Counted from the first letter of the stretch, positions 17,592 to 27,650 are shown. The stretch is 64,000 bases of DNA from Algoriphagus vanfongensis DSM 17529 (GCF_000429465.1 NZ_KE386906.1:186001-250000), one strand, 5' to 3'. Translations and numbers: made by a program. The notes: generated by a model not told the origin, from the letters alone.

Positions 17592-20500
17592 TGCTTTGGT
17601 ACAGTTCTAAAGCTTGTCCATGAATGCCAAAAAGCAGGAAGCTTTTTTGATTTACATGAAGTGGAAGGATGGACTTGATGTCTCCTTTGATTGCCATGCC
17701 GGTTTGGCTAGGAAGAAGAGGTTGAAACTGCCCTTTTCCATTTCCTTTAAGAATCAACCCGAGGCCTGCATCCATATTTCCGATTCGGATTCTGGTTTGA
17801 CTTTGATTTCCTCCCAACAAAAGATCTACATGTCCATCATGATCAAAATCCTGAGTCAGGATCTGATAAATAGGGAAAGCTTGAGCCAATGCGGGAAGAG
17901 GGTGCGCTTTGAAGCCTTGCTCTGTATTTTCAAAGTAATAAGAATTAAGCGTGTTGGCTTCCAATACAAGGGCAGATTCCAAGTCTTTTTGATTGAATAA
18001 ATCTTTCATTTGGGCATCGGCATAGGATTCATACGTGGTGAATTTGCTTCTCATGCCGACCATTTGATCCAGCAGCTCATCTCTGCTGGCGAATGGATAA
18101 GCCTGATCTCCCACAAAGCACTCCAGGATAGGATCGATCGATCCATTGCTGTCAAAATCCTTTGCGTATAATCTCAAGCGCTTGGACTCGCTGACTTCAA
18201 ATTGTGAGTTTTGTCCAAAATTCCCTGCAATCAAATCCAGATCGCCATCTCCATCCATGTCTGCTTGGGCAAGTGAGGACCACCAGCCCGAAAGGTTTTC
18301 ACTGAAATAACTTCCAGTTTGATTGCTGAAGCTTTTTCCATTTTCATTGATCCAAGCTGAAACAGGGAGGTATTCTCCCGCTAAAATCAAATCAGGGAAA
18401 TTGTCTCCATTTAGATCTTGACTGATGGCAGCCGTGATCATTCCCAGTTTGCCTTCTTCAGGAAGAAAAGTGGATGATTGATCCGAGAAATTGCCTTTAC
18501 CATCGTTGATCAGCACTTTACTGCTCGGACTCAATGGATATCGGCCTGGGATTACTTTTCCTCCCACAAATAAATCCAGAGCCCCATCTTGATTGATGTC
18601 CAAGGCTAAAGAAGGCCCTCCTGAGACAGCATATTTTGGGAAATTCTCCTGCAAGACTAAGTTGCCTTTTTGATCATTGAGGTACAATCTGTCCTGGAGT
18701 GACTCATCCGAACTCAGATAATCGTGATAGCCACCGCTGACGATGAAAAGATCGTCCCAACCGTCGCCATTGAAATCTGCAAAAATAGCTGATGCATCTG
18801 TGTATTCGTCCGAGGAAGTAAATCCGGTAAAGCTGGTCCAGTTTTGTCCATCAAAACTATAGATTTCACCTTTTTGCCCTTTGGCGCCTCCAATGAAAAT
18901 CTCCGGGATTCCGTCTTGATTCAGATCAGAACTTACTAAAGCAGGGTTGATACTGCCCGGCATGGAAAGCATCAACGGCTGTCTTTTGAAATCATTGAAC
19001 CTATTTTTATCAGGCACGAAGTCTGGGATAGATTTGCTTTTGGAAAAAAGTGTGGAAGATGTTTCAGGACTTCCGGTCTGCATTTTTGCCTCAGAATGCT
19101 GAAGTTTCAGGACTTGGTTTCCTGCAATTTGATGAAGTATCTGGCTAGCGCCGTCAGGCCAAGTGATTTGGAGAGAATCGACCAGAGTAGAATTTCCCAA
19201 ACCAAATTGCATCCGTAAAGTACTGGAGGATTGGAAGCCTCGAACAGCTTGTTGTTCTTGTGCTTGCAATTTTTCGCCTAGATAGACTCGTACTTGAGTC
19301 CCGATCCCAAAACTGTTTCCAGTAGGACCTTGGAGCTGAATTTGAAGATAATTGCCTTTTGAAGTCGTGTTTTCGTAGATGCTTGCTGATTCATTCAGGT
19401 TGCTGACGATCAGATCCAAGTCTCCATCATTGTCCAAATCAGAATAAGCAGCTCCACTTGAAAATCCCTTTTTGTCAAAACCCCAAGTATTGGATTGATT
19501 CTGGAATTGGAGATTGCCTTGATTTTCGAAAAAGTAATTGTGGACCGGCGTGGATTCCATTGTGGTCACGAGGTGGAGAGTGTCTGCTTTTTCGTTGGCT
19601 ACAGCCTGTTTGAAATAATAATCGCCTTTATACTTGAGGAAGTCTCTATTGGTATAGTCACGGTAATAGCCATTGGTGACAAAGAGGTCTTTGTTGCCAT
19701 CGTTGGTGGCATCAAAAAACAAAGCTGACCAAGACCAATCTGTGTTGGAAATACCCGATAATTGCCCGAGCTCGGCAAACTGACCACTTCCTTGATTTAC
19801 CTGAAGCATATTTCGCATGTTCTGATGATAAAAGCCCTGTTTGATCATCAATGCATATTGTTCGTAGTTTTCTGGTCCGTAGAGGAGCTTCTGCCTGCGA
19901 TTGTCCTCAGGTAGCATGTCCAGGGTATAGATGTCTTTCAGTCCATCATTATTGATGTCAGCGATATCTGCTCCCATAGAAAAGTGGGAAATATGCTGAA
20001 AATGATCGGTCAGTTGATCCCTAAAAGTTCCGTCGCCTTGATTGATGTACAAATAATCTGGCTCGATGTAATCATTGGTTACCAATAGATCGGGCCAACC
20101 ATCATCGTTGATGTCAGATGCGATCACTGCCAAACCAAAACCCAAGGCAGAGCCTTTGATCCCAGCTTGCTCACTGATGTCGACAAATTTCCCCCCATCA
20201 TTTCTGAAGAGCTTGTCTCCTGCATAGGGATGCCTGATTTTTTTGACTTCGTCAAATTCCAACTCTGTGATGACCTGGATGTGGTGGTTGAGTAAAAACA
20301 GATCCAAGTCGCCGTCTCTGTCAAAGTCGAAGAATAATGCTTGGGTAGAATTGGCAGGGTCGTCTATCCCGTACTCAGCTGCTTTCTCTACAAATTTAAA
20401 GTTACCCTCATTGATCCAAAGCTCATTACGACGGCTGGCTTCATTGCCCTTGCCGGAGTAGGATACATAGATGTCCAACAGTCCGTCTGCATTGACATCA

Positions 20501-20883
20501 GCCATGCTGACACCGGTAGTCCACGAGTCTTTTCCGGCTATTCCGGCTGATTTGGTGATATCCTCAAACTTCAGATTTCCGAGATTCTTGTACAATTTAT
20601 TAGAAACCATGTTTCCAGTAAAAAACACATCATCCAAGCCGTCTCCGTCTAAATCTCCTACAGCTACTCCGCCTCCATTATAAAAATATTCATAGCGAAG
20701 GATGTTGTTTTCGCTGTCCTCAGTGAGATTGTTTTTGAATGTTACTTTGGTTTTACCAGGTTTGAGTTCTTCGAATTTTGCCTCGAATTCAGTCTGTCCC
20801 ATGCTTGGTAGAGTAGGCCCAACAAGCATGGAGGTGAAAATTCCAAGTTGGAAGATTCGACTGAATAATGAATTGAAAGTCAT
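17581..20883 (-). CDS. Large exported FG-GAP/VCBS repeat protein with ASPIC/UnbV domain
   Basis: An 1100-residue secreted or surface protein with a signal peptide (ending near SMGQ, about 30). It holds many FG-GAP/VCBS beta-propeller repeats with calcium-binding DxDxDG loops (GDLDGDGLDDVFF, DRDGDLDLFLLN, DLDNDGDLDLIVSN and others), probably two propellers. Between them is an ASPIC/UnbV domain (about 520-595, with GIGTQVRVYLGEK and ITWPDG). Similar proteins are linked to adhesion or carbohydrate binding, but no activity is known. It overlaps the haloperoxidase gene downstream and lies 9 bases after the ROK regulator gene, so 22140-14817 looks like one operon. Confidence 0.93.
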   Translation of the reverse strand: MTFNSLFSRIFQLGIFTSMLVGPTLPSMGQTEFEAKFEELKPGKTKVTFKNNLTEDSENNILRYEYFYNGGGVAVGDLDGDGLDDVFFTGNMVSNKLYKNLGNLKFEDITKSAGIAGKDSWTTGVSMADVNADGLLDIYVSYSGKGNEASRRNELWINEGNFKFVEKAAEYGIDDPANSTQALFFDFDRDGDLDLFLLNHHIQVITELEFDEVKKIRHPYAGDKLFRNDGGKFVDISEQAGIKGSALGFGLAVIASDINDDGWPDLLVTNDYIEPDYLYINQGDGTFRDQLTDHFQHISHFSMGADIADINNDGLKDIYTLDMLPEDNRRQKLLYGPENYEQYALMIKQGFYHQNMRNMLQVNQGSGQFAELGQLSGISNTDWSWSALFFDATNDGNKDLFVTNGYYRDYTNRDFLKYKGDYYFKQAVANEKADTLHLVTTMESTPVHNYFFENQGNLQFQNQSNTWGFDKKGFSSGAAYSDLDNDGDLDLIVSNLNESASIYENTTSKGNYLQIQLQGPTGNSFGIGTQVRVYLGEKLQAQEQQAVRGFQSSSTLRMQFGLGNSTLVDSLQITWPDGASQILHQIAGNQVLKLQHSEAKMQTGSPETSSTLFSKSKSIPDFVPDKNRFNDFKRQPLMLSMPGSINPALVSSDLNQDGIPEIFIGGAKGQKGEIYSFDGQNWTSFTGFTSSDEYTDASAIFADFNGDGWDDLFIVSGGYHDYLSSDESLQDRLYLNDQKGNLVLQENFPKYAVSGGPSLALDINQDGALDLFVGGKVIPGRYPLSPSSKVLINDGKGNFSDQSSTFLPEEGKLGMITAAISQDLNGDNFPDLILAGEYLPVSAWINENGKSFSNQTGSYFSENLSGWWSSLAQADMDGDGDLDLIAGNFGQNSQFEVSESKRLRLYAKDFDSNGSIDPILECFVGDQAYPFASRDELLDQMVGMRSKFTTYESYADAQMKDLFNQKDLESALVLEANTLNSYYFENTEQGFKAHPLPALAQAFPIYQILTQDFDHDGHVDLLLGGNQSQTRIRIGNMDAGLGLILKGNGKGQFQPLLPSQTGMAIKGDIKSILPLHVNQKSFLLFGIHGQALELYQSNEK

Positions 20884-20892
20884 TTTTTAGAA

Positions 20893-22140
20893 TTAACCAA
20901 GTCGGTTGATTACATCTTCGAAGAGCTGCTCATTCACTACCGCGACTCCGCCCATTAGTCCCACATCTTTACCAAGCTTATAGAGTGCCAATTCGGACTT
21001 TTCGCGAGATTTGGCCATGCTGTAGATATTCAGTGCTTGCTGAATAGGAGTGATGAGGTATTGACTGGCTTCAGCTACCGAGCCGCCGATAATGATCAGT
21101 TCGGGGTTCAGCACCTGAATGAGCATAGATATTCCACGTCCAAGATCCAATCCAGCTTCTGATAGGATGGTGATTGCTCTCTGATCACCAGCCAAGGCTG
21201 CTTCGACGACGATGCCCGGTTCCAGTTCGCCCTGATGATCTCGTACCATTCGTGCCAAGATACTGTCTTTGTCCAGTTGAATGGCATCTTCTGCCATTTT
21301 GACGATGGCGGTGCCGGATGCGACCGCTTCGAGACAGCCTTTTTTGCCACAAGTACAGGTGACGTCTCTTGATTCGAAAATAGGAGAGTGGGAAAACTCA
21401 CCGGCGAAGCCTGATGCACCCCGGTAGATTTTACCATCTATTATGATCCCAAGACCTATTCCCCAGCCTACGAAAAGGCCCAATACATTCTTGTGATTAT
21501 GATCTGAGCCGAATTTGAATTCTGCCAAAGTCATCGCTCTGGCATCATTCTCCATAAATATTTTCTTCTTAAATCGCTCCTGGAAATTTTCCAATAAGGT
21601 CTTTTTGCCAAAGCGGAAATAAGTATAATTTACCCCACCTACTGAATCAAGCAAGCCAGGCATGGAGATCCCGATGGCGATGATTTTCTCATTGGGGATG
21701 CCTGTGCTCTGGATGTATTTTTCCATGAGGTCACAGATTTTGTCAAAGGTGTCCTTCTCATTGTTGAGCGTGACTTTGTGGCTTTGTTTGGGATGGGCTA
21801 TGGAATTGTTGCAGCTATAAAGTGCCAAATTCATGTTGAATTTGGATAGGTCAACCGATAGCACATAAAATGCATCTTCTGCCAATCTATAAAGATCGGG
21901 CTTTCTGCCTCCTTGTGATTCTGCACGGCCATGCTTGATGACTTCTCCCGAGGTCATTAGGTCACTGAGCAGGGAGTTGACTGTTGGTAGTGAAATGCCA
22001 ACTTCATTACAGATTTCACTTGCGGTATTGGCCTCTTTGAGGTAGAGGTTTTTGATGATTTTTATTTTGTTCAGGTAGCTTTTGATTTCTACCACTCCGT
22101 CCATTTTCTCAATGACGGCATTTGGATCGATTAGATTCAT
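20893..22140 (-). CDS. ROK-family transcriptional regulator (NagC/Mlc type)
   Basis: An N-terminal winged HTH (about 24-85, with TASEICNEVGISLPTVNSLL) is fused to a ROK sugar-kinase fold (about 90-405). The ROK zinc site CTCGKKGCLEA is intact, and the glucokinase-like GWGIGLGIIIDGKIYRG is present. Such proteins sense sugars and repress catabolic genes; the kinase part may or may not be active. At 415 residues it matches NagC-like regulators. It is the first gene of a run that includes the FG-GAP protein, haloperoxidase and sulfatase, which points to regulation of that cluster by a sugar ligand (inference). Confidence 0.93.
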   Translation of the reverse strand: MNLIDPNAVIEKMDGVVEIKSYLNKIKIIKNLYLKEANTASEICNEVGISLPTVNSLLSDLMTSGEVIKHGRAESQGGRKPDLYRLAEDAFYVLSVDLSKFNMNLALYSCNNSIAHPKQSHKVTLNNEKDTFDKICDLMEKYIQSTGIPNEKIIAIGISMPGLLDSVGGVNYTYFRFGKKTLLENFQERFKKKIFMENDARAMTLAEFKFGSDHNHKNVLGLFVGWGIGLGIIIDGKIYRGASGFAGEFSHSPIFESRDVTCTCGKKGCLEAVASGTAIVKMAEDAIQLDKDSILARMVRDHQGELEPGIVVEAALAGDQRAITILSEAGLDLGRGISMLIQVLNPELIIIGGSVAEASQYLITPIQQALNIYSMAKSREKSELALYKLGKDVGLMGGVAVVNEQLFEDVINRLG

Positions 22141-22309
22141 TTAGTCACATTTGTTCCTGAATTAAAGGAATTTTTGTGTTTCAAAAAATACTTTCATAAA
22201 AAAATCAGAAAACAATCTTTAAATAAAAGATAAAAAGACAATTTATTTGATAAGGTGCGGCGATCTCCACAAGATTTGCAGGAATACTTTGGAGGTTTCA
22301 ATAAAAAAA

Positions 22310-22331
22310 GTGGCCCGAAATCTCGGGCCAC
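22310..22331 (-). terminator. Terminator of the MORN-protein gene, in a 479-base gap
   Basis: A perfect 9-base stem (GTGGCCCGA / complement) with a 4-base loop, preceded by A7 on the plus strand, hence a T run on the minus strand. It lies about 290 bases after the MORN gene stop. The rest of 22141-22619 is AT-rich, includes the 12-base palindrome ACAAATATTTGT near 22452, and holds the ROK promoter region; I see no convincing gene there. Confidence 0.85.
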
Positions 22332-22619
22332 TCCTATTGTTCAATAAGGTCCGTAGCTCAATCACCCTTAAAATAAACTAATCAAGATTAAAAAATGGTC
22401 TAGCGGACTTGCTAAAACAACATGTTCAAGTTAAATACAATTATTTGAAATACAAATATTTGTGTTTAAAAATATTAAATACGGATTCCTGGACTAGTGG
22501 CAAATGAGGCTTTTGCTTTATTGTGAAATGCAAAATTGGGCGAACTATGCTGGGCTATTTTTTCAATTTTAAGCTTCGCTGTTCTCCATTTATACCTGTC
22601 CAACAGAAAAACAGGCTCG

Positions 22620-24194
22620 TTAATCGAAATTGTAAAAGGAGTAGCTTGCAACATTCGATTCAATTGGCTCGTCATCTTTGTAATTGATGAGATCTTCCAA
22701 TCTTCCTGAGGAATTGAAATAGCGCCAAGGACCTTGCTTCATCCCGTCTTCCATGTTCCCTTCAGAAGCTTTTCTACCATTTTCATGGTAAAAAACCCAG
22801 ATTCCATCCGATTTTCCATCTTTGTATCTGCCTTCAGACTCGATTTTACCATTGGTGTAATAGGTTATTCTTACTCCGTTTCCGTTGCTAAGCGAGCCTT
22901 TTTCCAATGTTTTCTCTCCAGAGTAAGAGTGATATTCACTGACATTTAGGAGGCGACCATTGTCCCAGATTTCTTCTTGAGTCAATTGTTTGTTGTCATA
23001 AAAAAGCCCCCAGATTCCATCTTCAAATCCCAGTTTGTATGCGCCAATAGATTTCAACTGACCGCCATCGTAATAGTAGACCCACTGGCCGTTTTCCATG
23101 CCTAATTCGTATTCTCCCTCAGCTATGAGAATTCCTATCTTGTTGAAATACTTCCAAAGCCCACTTTTCAGATCATTGCGGTACTCTCCGATAGAAAATA
23201 GAGTACCATCAGGAAAGAAACTTTTCCATAAGCCGCTCTTCATCCCGTTCTGATATTGACCCTGTACCGAAGGTGATCCATCATCGAAGTACTCTTCATA
23301 TTTTCCGACTGGCACTCCCAACTCATAAGTTTTACGCTTTGACAAGACTTTGTTTGGGTAGTATTCTTCCCAAGTACCTATTGCAATTCCATTTTCATAA
23401 GACTCGATACGGGCAAGCCTTTTGTTTTCATAATAATATTTCCAGGTGCCGATCCGGTTGCCATTGGAGTCGTAGAATTCTTCGGCCTCGATGACTTTCG
23501 TCTCCGGGAAATATCGAACCCATTGTCCGACTTTTTTGCCGTTTTTATATTTTCCCTTTTCAAGTACGCTGTTGTACATGGAATAAGAAGTGGATTCTCC
23601 TTCCAGCTTGCCGTCTTTATAGGTGGATTCTTTGATGAGGTTTCCGTCTAGGTCATATTCTAGATAAGGTCCTTCTTCCTTACTTTTGACATAAAAAACC
23701 CGAGACTTGACTTCTCCATAAGGATAATAGGTGATCCATTGCCCCGATTTTTCTCCATTTTCAAATTGTCCTTCTCGATAGACTTGCGTAGGGTCGATGT
23801 AGTCAGGATTACCAGTTTTGCCATAGTATTCGATGAATTTGCCCACCAGAATACTGTCTTGGAAAATCAGCCTTCTTCTTAGGGCTCCATCTACATCATA
23901 GACTTTGGCCGGTCCAAATAATTTTCCGTTTCTATATTCTGCTTCTAGTTGGGTGGTTCCATCTTGAAAATTTGTTACCCAGGTTCCTTCTTTTTTGCCA
24001 AACTCATAAGTGCCAGACTGAAGCAATGTGTTGGTCTTTGGATTGATAAATTTCCATAAGCCTTGCCTTGCATTGTTGCTCATCACACCGGTAGCGACAA
24101 TGGTCGAGTCAGTGTTATAGAGACTTACAAGTTGATTTTCTTGAGCTAAAAGTGGGGAACTGAAGAGTAGGAGAATAATGACTAATTTCCTCAT
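22620..24194 (-). CDS. Exported MORN-repeat protein (YwqK family)
   Basis: A 524-residue protein with a signal peptide (1-17, LLLFSSPLLAQ) and about 18-20 MORN_2 repeats of roughly 23 residues with the pattern GxWxxYxxxGxLxxxxxYxxG (for example GQWVYYYDGGQL and GIWVFYHENGRKASEGN). Database names often call such proteins YwqK-family antitoxin components, but no toxin gene is adjacent here, so that label is not supported. A structural or envelope-binding role is more likely. It is monocistronic. Confidence 0.9.
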   Translation of the reverse strand: MRKLVIILLLFSSPLLAQENQLVSLYNTDSTIVATGVMSNNARQGLWKFINPKTNTLLQSGTYEFGKKEGTWVTNFQDGTTQLEAEYRNGKLFGPAKVYDVDGALRRRLIFQDSILVGKFIEYYGKTGNPDYIDPTQVYREGQFENGEKSGQWITYYPYGEVKSRVFYVKSKEEGPYLEYDLDGNLIKESTYKDGKLEGESTSYSMYNSVLEKGKYKNGKKVGQWVRYFPETKVIEAEEFYDSNGNRIGTWKYYYENKRLARIESYENGIAIGTWEEYYPNKVLSKRKTYELGVPVGKYEEYFDDGSPSVQGQYQNGMKSGLWKSFFPDGTLFSIGEYRNDLKSGLWKYFNKIGILIAEGEYELGMENGQWVYYYDGGQLKSIGAYKLGFEDGIWGLFYDNKQLTQEEIWDNGRLLNVSEYHSYSGEKTLEKGSLSNGNGVRITYYTNGKIESEGRYKDGKSDGIWVFYHENGRKASEGNMEDGMKQGPWRYFNSSGRLEDLINYKDDEPIESNVASYSFYNFD

Positions 24195-24293
24195 ATAGTT
24201 GGTGGTGAAGCTGGAATCAATCCAGAATCGAATATTGGGTCAGATGATTGCTATCTATTGTACGAACAATTGATTTTCCTGTTTAAAAATATA

Positions 24294-24836
24294 TTAATTC
24301 TCTGGCAAAGCCAGAAATGCTTCTAGGGAAAGGATCACTTTTTTGATCTCTTCGGACCATAGGCGTAAAAGCTCAGCAGATTCAGAAGCAATGGGTAATT
24401 CTTTGAACCATTGTGAGTAGTTTAATTCTGCGGCGACAGCTTGGTTTTCAAAAAACATAGCTGGATAGTCCCAAGGAGAGAGAGTTTTACTCTTTTTGTA
24501 ATGAGAATCTTCAGGTGCCCATCTTCGAAATTTCTCCTTGCCGCAGAGTAGCAGGAGATAGGCTCCTTTTCCATACCAATTGAGAATTCTGATATTCAGG
24601 CCTGTCTCAAAATCAAAATCCCGAATCAAATCCAACACCTGATAAGGCAAGCCATCTAGTTCATAGCCTTGACTGACTTTTTTGCCTTTCGAAGCATGAT
24701 GCAGCAGTTGAAGTTTTTTATTGGGGAATTTGTTGCCTACTTCCCCGAGCAGGTTTTTTAACTGGCTTTTGAGTTTGTTTTGCTTACGAAAAAGCAATTC
24801 GTCCTTCCAGAGATCCAGATCCAGAGCATCCTTCAT
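24294..24836 (-). CDS. Unknown 180-residue protein downstream of fabH
   Basis: I do not recognise this protein. It has no signal or membrane segment; the N-terminal half is rich in Lys and helical (MKDALDLDLWKDELLFRKQN), the C-terminal half is rich in Trp and Glu. The open frame reaches 24905, inside fabH, but the ATG at 24836 is one base past the fabH stop and is the better start. This position suggests translational coupling with fabH. The Trp-rich strand motifs resemble small condensation- or restriction-like folds only vaguely; no function is claimed. Confidence 0.7.
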   Translation of the reverse strand: MKDALDLDLWKDELLFRKQNKLKSQLKNLLGEVGNKFPNKKLQLLHHASKGKKVSQGYELDGLPYQVLDLIRDFDFETGLNIRILNWYGKGAYLLLLCGKEKFRRWAPEDSHYKKSKTLSPWDYPAMFFENQAVAAELNYSQWFKELPIASESAELLRLWSEEIKKVILSLEAFLALPEN

Positions 24837-24837
24837 C

Positions 24838-25836
24838 TTACCAATAGAGCAAGGCGGAGGCCCATGTAAAGCCTGAACCAAAAGCTGCCAGGCAGACCAA
24901 ATCACCCTCTTTTATTTTTCCTTGTTCCCAAGCTTCGCTGAGTGCTATAGGGATGGTGGCTGCGGTGGTGTTTCCCTTGTCCATGATGTTGTTGAACACC
25001 TTATCGTCCGGAAGTTCGAGCTTCTGCTGAATGTACTGGCTGATTCGCAGATTGGCTTGATGAGGAACAAGCAGGTCAATCGCTGATTTGTCTAGCTGGT
25101 TGTGGCTCAGTGCTTCTTCTATCACTTCCATAAATCTGACCACGGCATGCTTGAACACTGCATTTCCATTCATTTTCAAAAAGAAGCTTCCCGAGTTGAT
25201 CAAATCGGGAGAAAGTCTGGTTTCACGACTGCTTCCTGGATCTTTGCAATACAATTCTTCGGCATAGGCTCCTTCTGAGTGGAGGTGTGTGGACAAAATC
25301 CCCTGATGATCAGCCTCTGCAGCACCAAGTACCACTGCTCCGGCTCCATCGGCGAATATGACAGAACTGGATCTTCCTTCATCACTTTTGTCCAAAGCGG
25401 AAGACTGGATTTCGGCTCCTACTACCAGCACCTTATTGTACATTCCGGTCTTTATGAATTGATCTGCGACAGAGAGTCCATAAATAAATCCAGAGCAAGC
25501 ATTGCGGATATCGAGCGCTCCAATATTTCCGAAGTTCAATTCTCTTTGTAACAAAACTCCATTGCCGGGAATAAAATAATCCGGCGTAATGGTGGCAAAA
25601 ACTATAAAGTCGATCTCATGAGCTTCTAACCCTGCTCTATCAAGGGCCATCACGGTAGCCTCTTTGGCCATGGAGGTGACAGTATCTTCACCTGGTGTAA
25701 ACCAATGTCTGGATTGGATGCCTGTCCGCTCCACGATCCATTCATGATTGGTGTCCATCATTTCAGCCAGATCATCGTTCGTCACGACTTTGCTGGGTAC
25801 ATAGTGACCTACACCTAGGATTCTGGATTTTCTCAT
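24838..25836 (-). CDS. fabH: 3-Oxoacyl-ACP synthase III (KAS III)
   Basis: Condenses an acyl-CoA with malonyl-ACP to start fatty-acid synthesis. The thiolase-fold catalytic triad is complete: Cys114 (NACSGF), His259 (VPHQAN) and Asn289 (GNTTAA). Length 332 is normal. Bacteroidota usually carry several KAS III paralogues, so this one may prime a special pathway rather than bulk synthesis; it stands apart from plsX/fabD-type genes. It is followed by an unknown 180-residue gene with 1 base of spacing. Confidence 0.92.
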   Translation of the reverse strand: MRKSRILGVGHYVPSKVVTNDDLAEMMDTNHEWIVERTGIQSRHWFTPGEDTVTSMAKEATVMALDRAGLEAHEIDFIVFATITPDYFIPGNGVLLQRELNFGNIGALDIRNACSGFIYGLSVADQFIKTGMYNKVLVVGAEIQSSALDKSDEGRSSSVIFADGAGAVVLGAAEADHQGILSTHLHSEGAYAEELYCKDPGSSRETRLSPDLINSGSFFLKMNGNAVFKHAVVRFMEVIEEALSHNQLDKSAIDLLVPHQANLRISQYIQQKLELPDDKVFNNIMDKGNTTAATIPIALSEAWEQGKIKEGDLVCLAAFGSGFTWASALLYW

Positions 25837-25914
25837 GGGTTATCGGGTTTTTCTGTAAAATTCACGTCGGCTTACTGCCAAATCACTTTTACAAAGATGG
25901 TTTTTCAGCCTTAA

Positions 25915-26613
25915 TTACCCAAACAATGTATAATTCCCATGTTGATCCATGGGGGAAGTTTTGCGGAGTAAAGCGGGGCTGTCGTTATGGACTGAGTTGA
26001 CAAGGGGAGATACCGTGAATCCTACCATTCGATCGGGGTCGTAAGGTTTTAGGATTTGGAGGAGGTCGTTTTCTGACGCATAGTTGTCCAGCCATTTTTT
26101 TTCATCAGACTTGTCCAAAATCACCGGCATGCGATCATGCACTTCGGAGACTACCTCATTGGGCGAAGTGGTCAAAATCAGAAATGTGTGTTCTGTTTCT
26201 CCCTTTACATTTTCATATTCATCCCAGATCCCTGCGAAAGCAAATGGCTCATCTTCGCGCAAGGTAAAGCGGTGAGGGATTTTGGTTTTTTTGCCCAATC
26301 GTTTCCATTCATAAAATCCATCTGCAGGAATTATACAGCGTCTGGATTTAAACGAGTTTTTGAAAGAAGCTTTTTCATGAACAGATTCCGCTTTGGCATT
26401 GATGAGTTTTTGGGCTACGGGTTTGTTTTTGCCAAAATCAGGGGTGATGCCCCAGTAGAAAAAAGAAAAACCTTTGGGGCTCTTAGAGGTAATGACCGGG
26501 ACCAGCTGAGTGGGGGCGATGTTATATCTTGGCTTAAAGTCCGATAGCATTTCCGCTTGGAATCTCTCTTCCAAGTCGCTTTTACTTTTACTCAGTGAAT
26601 ATCTGCCGCACAT
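25915..26613 (-). CDS. SRAP-family abasic-site-processing protein (YedK/HMCES)
   Basis: A self-protecting DNA repair protein that forms a thiazolidine crosslink with abasic sites in single-stranded DNA. The N-terminus is MCGRYSL, with the catalytic Cys2 exposed after Met removal. Conserved stretches include RYNIAPTQLVPV, NAKAESVHEK, IIPADGFYEWKR (catalytic Glu) and VHDRMPVIL (His). Length 232 fits. It stands alone, 23 bases after the YheT hydrolase gene upstream. Confidence 0.95.
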   Translation of the reverse strand: MCGRYSLSKSKSDLEERFQAEMLSDFKPRYNIAPTQLVPVITSKSPKGFSFFYWGITPDFGKNKPVAQKLINAKAESVHEKASFKNSFKSRRCIIPADGFYEWKRLGKKTKIPHRFTLREDEPFAFAGIWDEYENVKGETEHTFLILTTSPNEVVSEVHDRMPVILDKSDEKKWLDNYASENDLLQILKPYDPDRMVGFTVSPLVNSVHNDSPALLRKTSPMDQHGNYTLFG

Positions 26614-26636
26614 AGTTTGGTATAATTTGCTGGAAG

Positions 26637-27596
26637 TTAGAGATCCATCCCAATAAATTCAAATGCTCGCTGCTCAGAATAATAAGGATCTTTGGTGTTT
26701 TTAGGAGAAAACCCAACATGGCCACCATATTCTGGAAATTCGAAATAGGTCTTTGGGAGCTTCTTTGCCAGATTTTCAGGGAAGCACTGAGGGCTTAGGA
26801 AGGGATCATTTTTGGCATTGAGCACCAGGGTAGGAACAGTGATTTTTTCCAAAAAATGAAGTGATGAGTTGACCTCGTAATATTCCTCCGCATCGCTAAA
26901 TCCATGAAGTGGTCCAGTGTATTGATCGTCAAACTGGCTCAGGGTCTTGATATCCTTTAGAAAATGAACAGGAATCTGGTCCGGATGCGCCTCAGCTTTT
27001 TGGATGACTTTCTTTTTGAGAGTTTTTAGAAAACGCTTGGTGTAGAGAAGGTTTTCTGTTTCTGCGATTTTTTTGCTCGAGCTGGAAAGATGCAAGGGCA
27101 CAGAGATCGCTACTCCTCTTTTGATTTGTGGTATTGAGTCTCCTTTTTCTCCCAGGTATTTCAAGGTGAGATTGCCACCTAGGCTAAAGCCGACTAGAGA
27201 GATGGCCTCATACTTTTCAAGAGCTTTCTGGACGACTAAGTCAAGATCATAGGTAGCCCCGGAATGATAAAAGATAGGTTGCTGGTTGAGCTCGTCGCTA
27301 CAGCTTCTGAAGTTCCAGGTCAATACGTCATATCCATTTTGAAGGAACAGCTTGGCCATGCCGAGCATGTAGGGGCGAGAACTGTTCCCTTCCAATCCAT
27401 GACTGATCAGGACCAGATGAGAGCCATTTTGACGATACCAGTCCAAGTCCAAAAAATCCTCGTCGGGTGTTTTTAATCGCTCACGTTGGGGAGCGGCTAT
27501 AGTGACTTTCCGGAAAAGCGCCGGGTAAATTGTTTCTAAATGTCCATTAAACAGCCACTTAGGTCTTTGATAGGTCTTGGAGGTGACTAAAGGCAT
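26637..27596 (-). CDS. YheT-type alpha/beta hydrolase
   Basis: A cytoplasmic esterase-like alpha/beta hydrolase. The nucleophile elbow is GFSLGGN (Ser about 144), the acid is in NAKNDPFLSP (Asp about 257) and the base in GGHVGF (His about 293). The N-terminal WLFNGHLETIYPALFRK is the YheT/ABHD1-3 signature. Length 319 is usual. The substrate is unknown. It lies upstream of the SRAP gene on the same strand; the divergent spacer 27597-27715 carries the E2 promoter. Confidence 0.92.
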   Translation of the reverse strand: MPLVTSKTYQRPKWLFNGHLETIYPALFRKVTIAAPQRERLKTPDEDFLDLDWYRQNGSHLVLISHGLEGNSSRPYMLGMAKLFLQNGYDVLTWNFRSCSDELNQQPIFYHSGATYDLDLVVQKALEKYEAISLVGFSLGGNLTLKYLGEKGDSIPQIKRGVAISVPLHLSSSSKKIAETENLLYTKRFLKTLKKKVIQKAEAHPDQIPVHFLKDIKTLSQFDDQYTGPLHGFSDAEEYYEVNSSLHFLEKITVPTLVLNAKNDPFLSPQCFPENLAKKLPKTYFEFPEYGGHVGFSPKNTKDPYYSEQRAFEFIGMDL

Positions 27597-27650
27597 GAAA
27601 TTGTCTCAGATTGCTGTGCAAATTGAACTGGGGAAAATACTAGTTTTAAA

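Noticed and set aside
22452..22463. 12-base palindrome ACAAATATTTGT
   Set aside because: Single AT-rich palindrome far from any start codon; chance is the simplest explanation.
22475..22675. 66-codon minus-strand frame overlapping the end of the MORN gene
   Set aside because: It overlaps 56 bases of a certain gene in another frame, has no ribosome site or family pattern, and lies in AT-rich sequence before a terminator.
22620..24194. Calling the MORN protein an antitoxin
   Set aside because: The YwqK antitoxin label is common for MORN_2 proteins, but no toxin gene is adjacent and the protein is exported.
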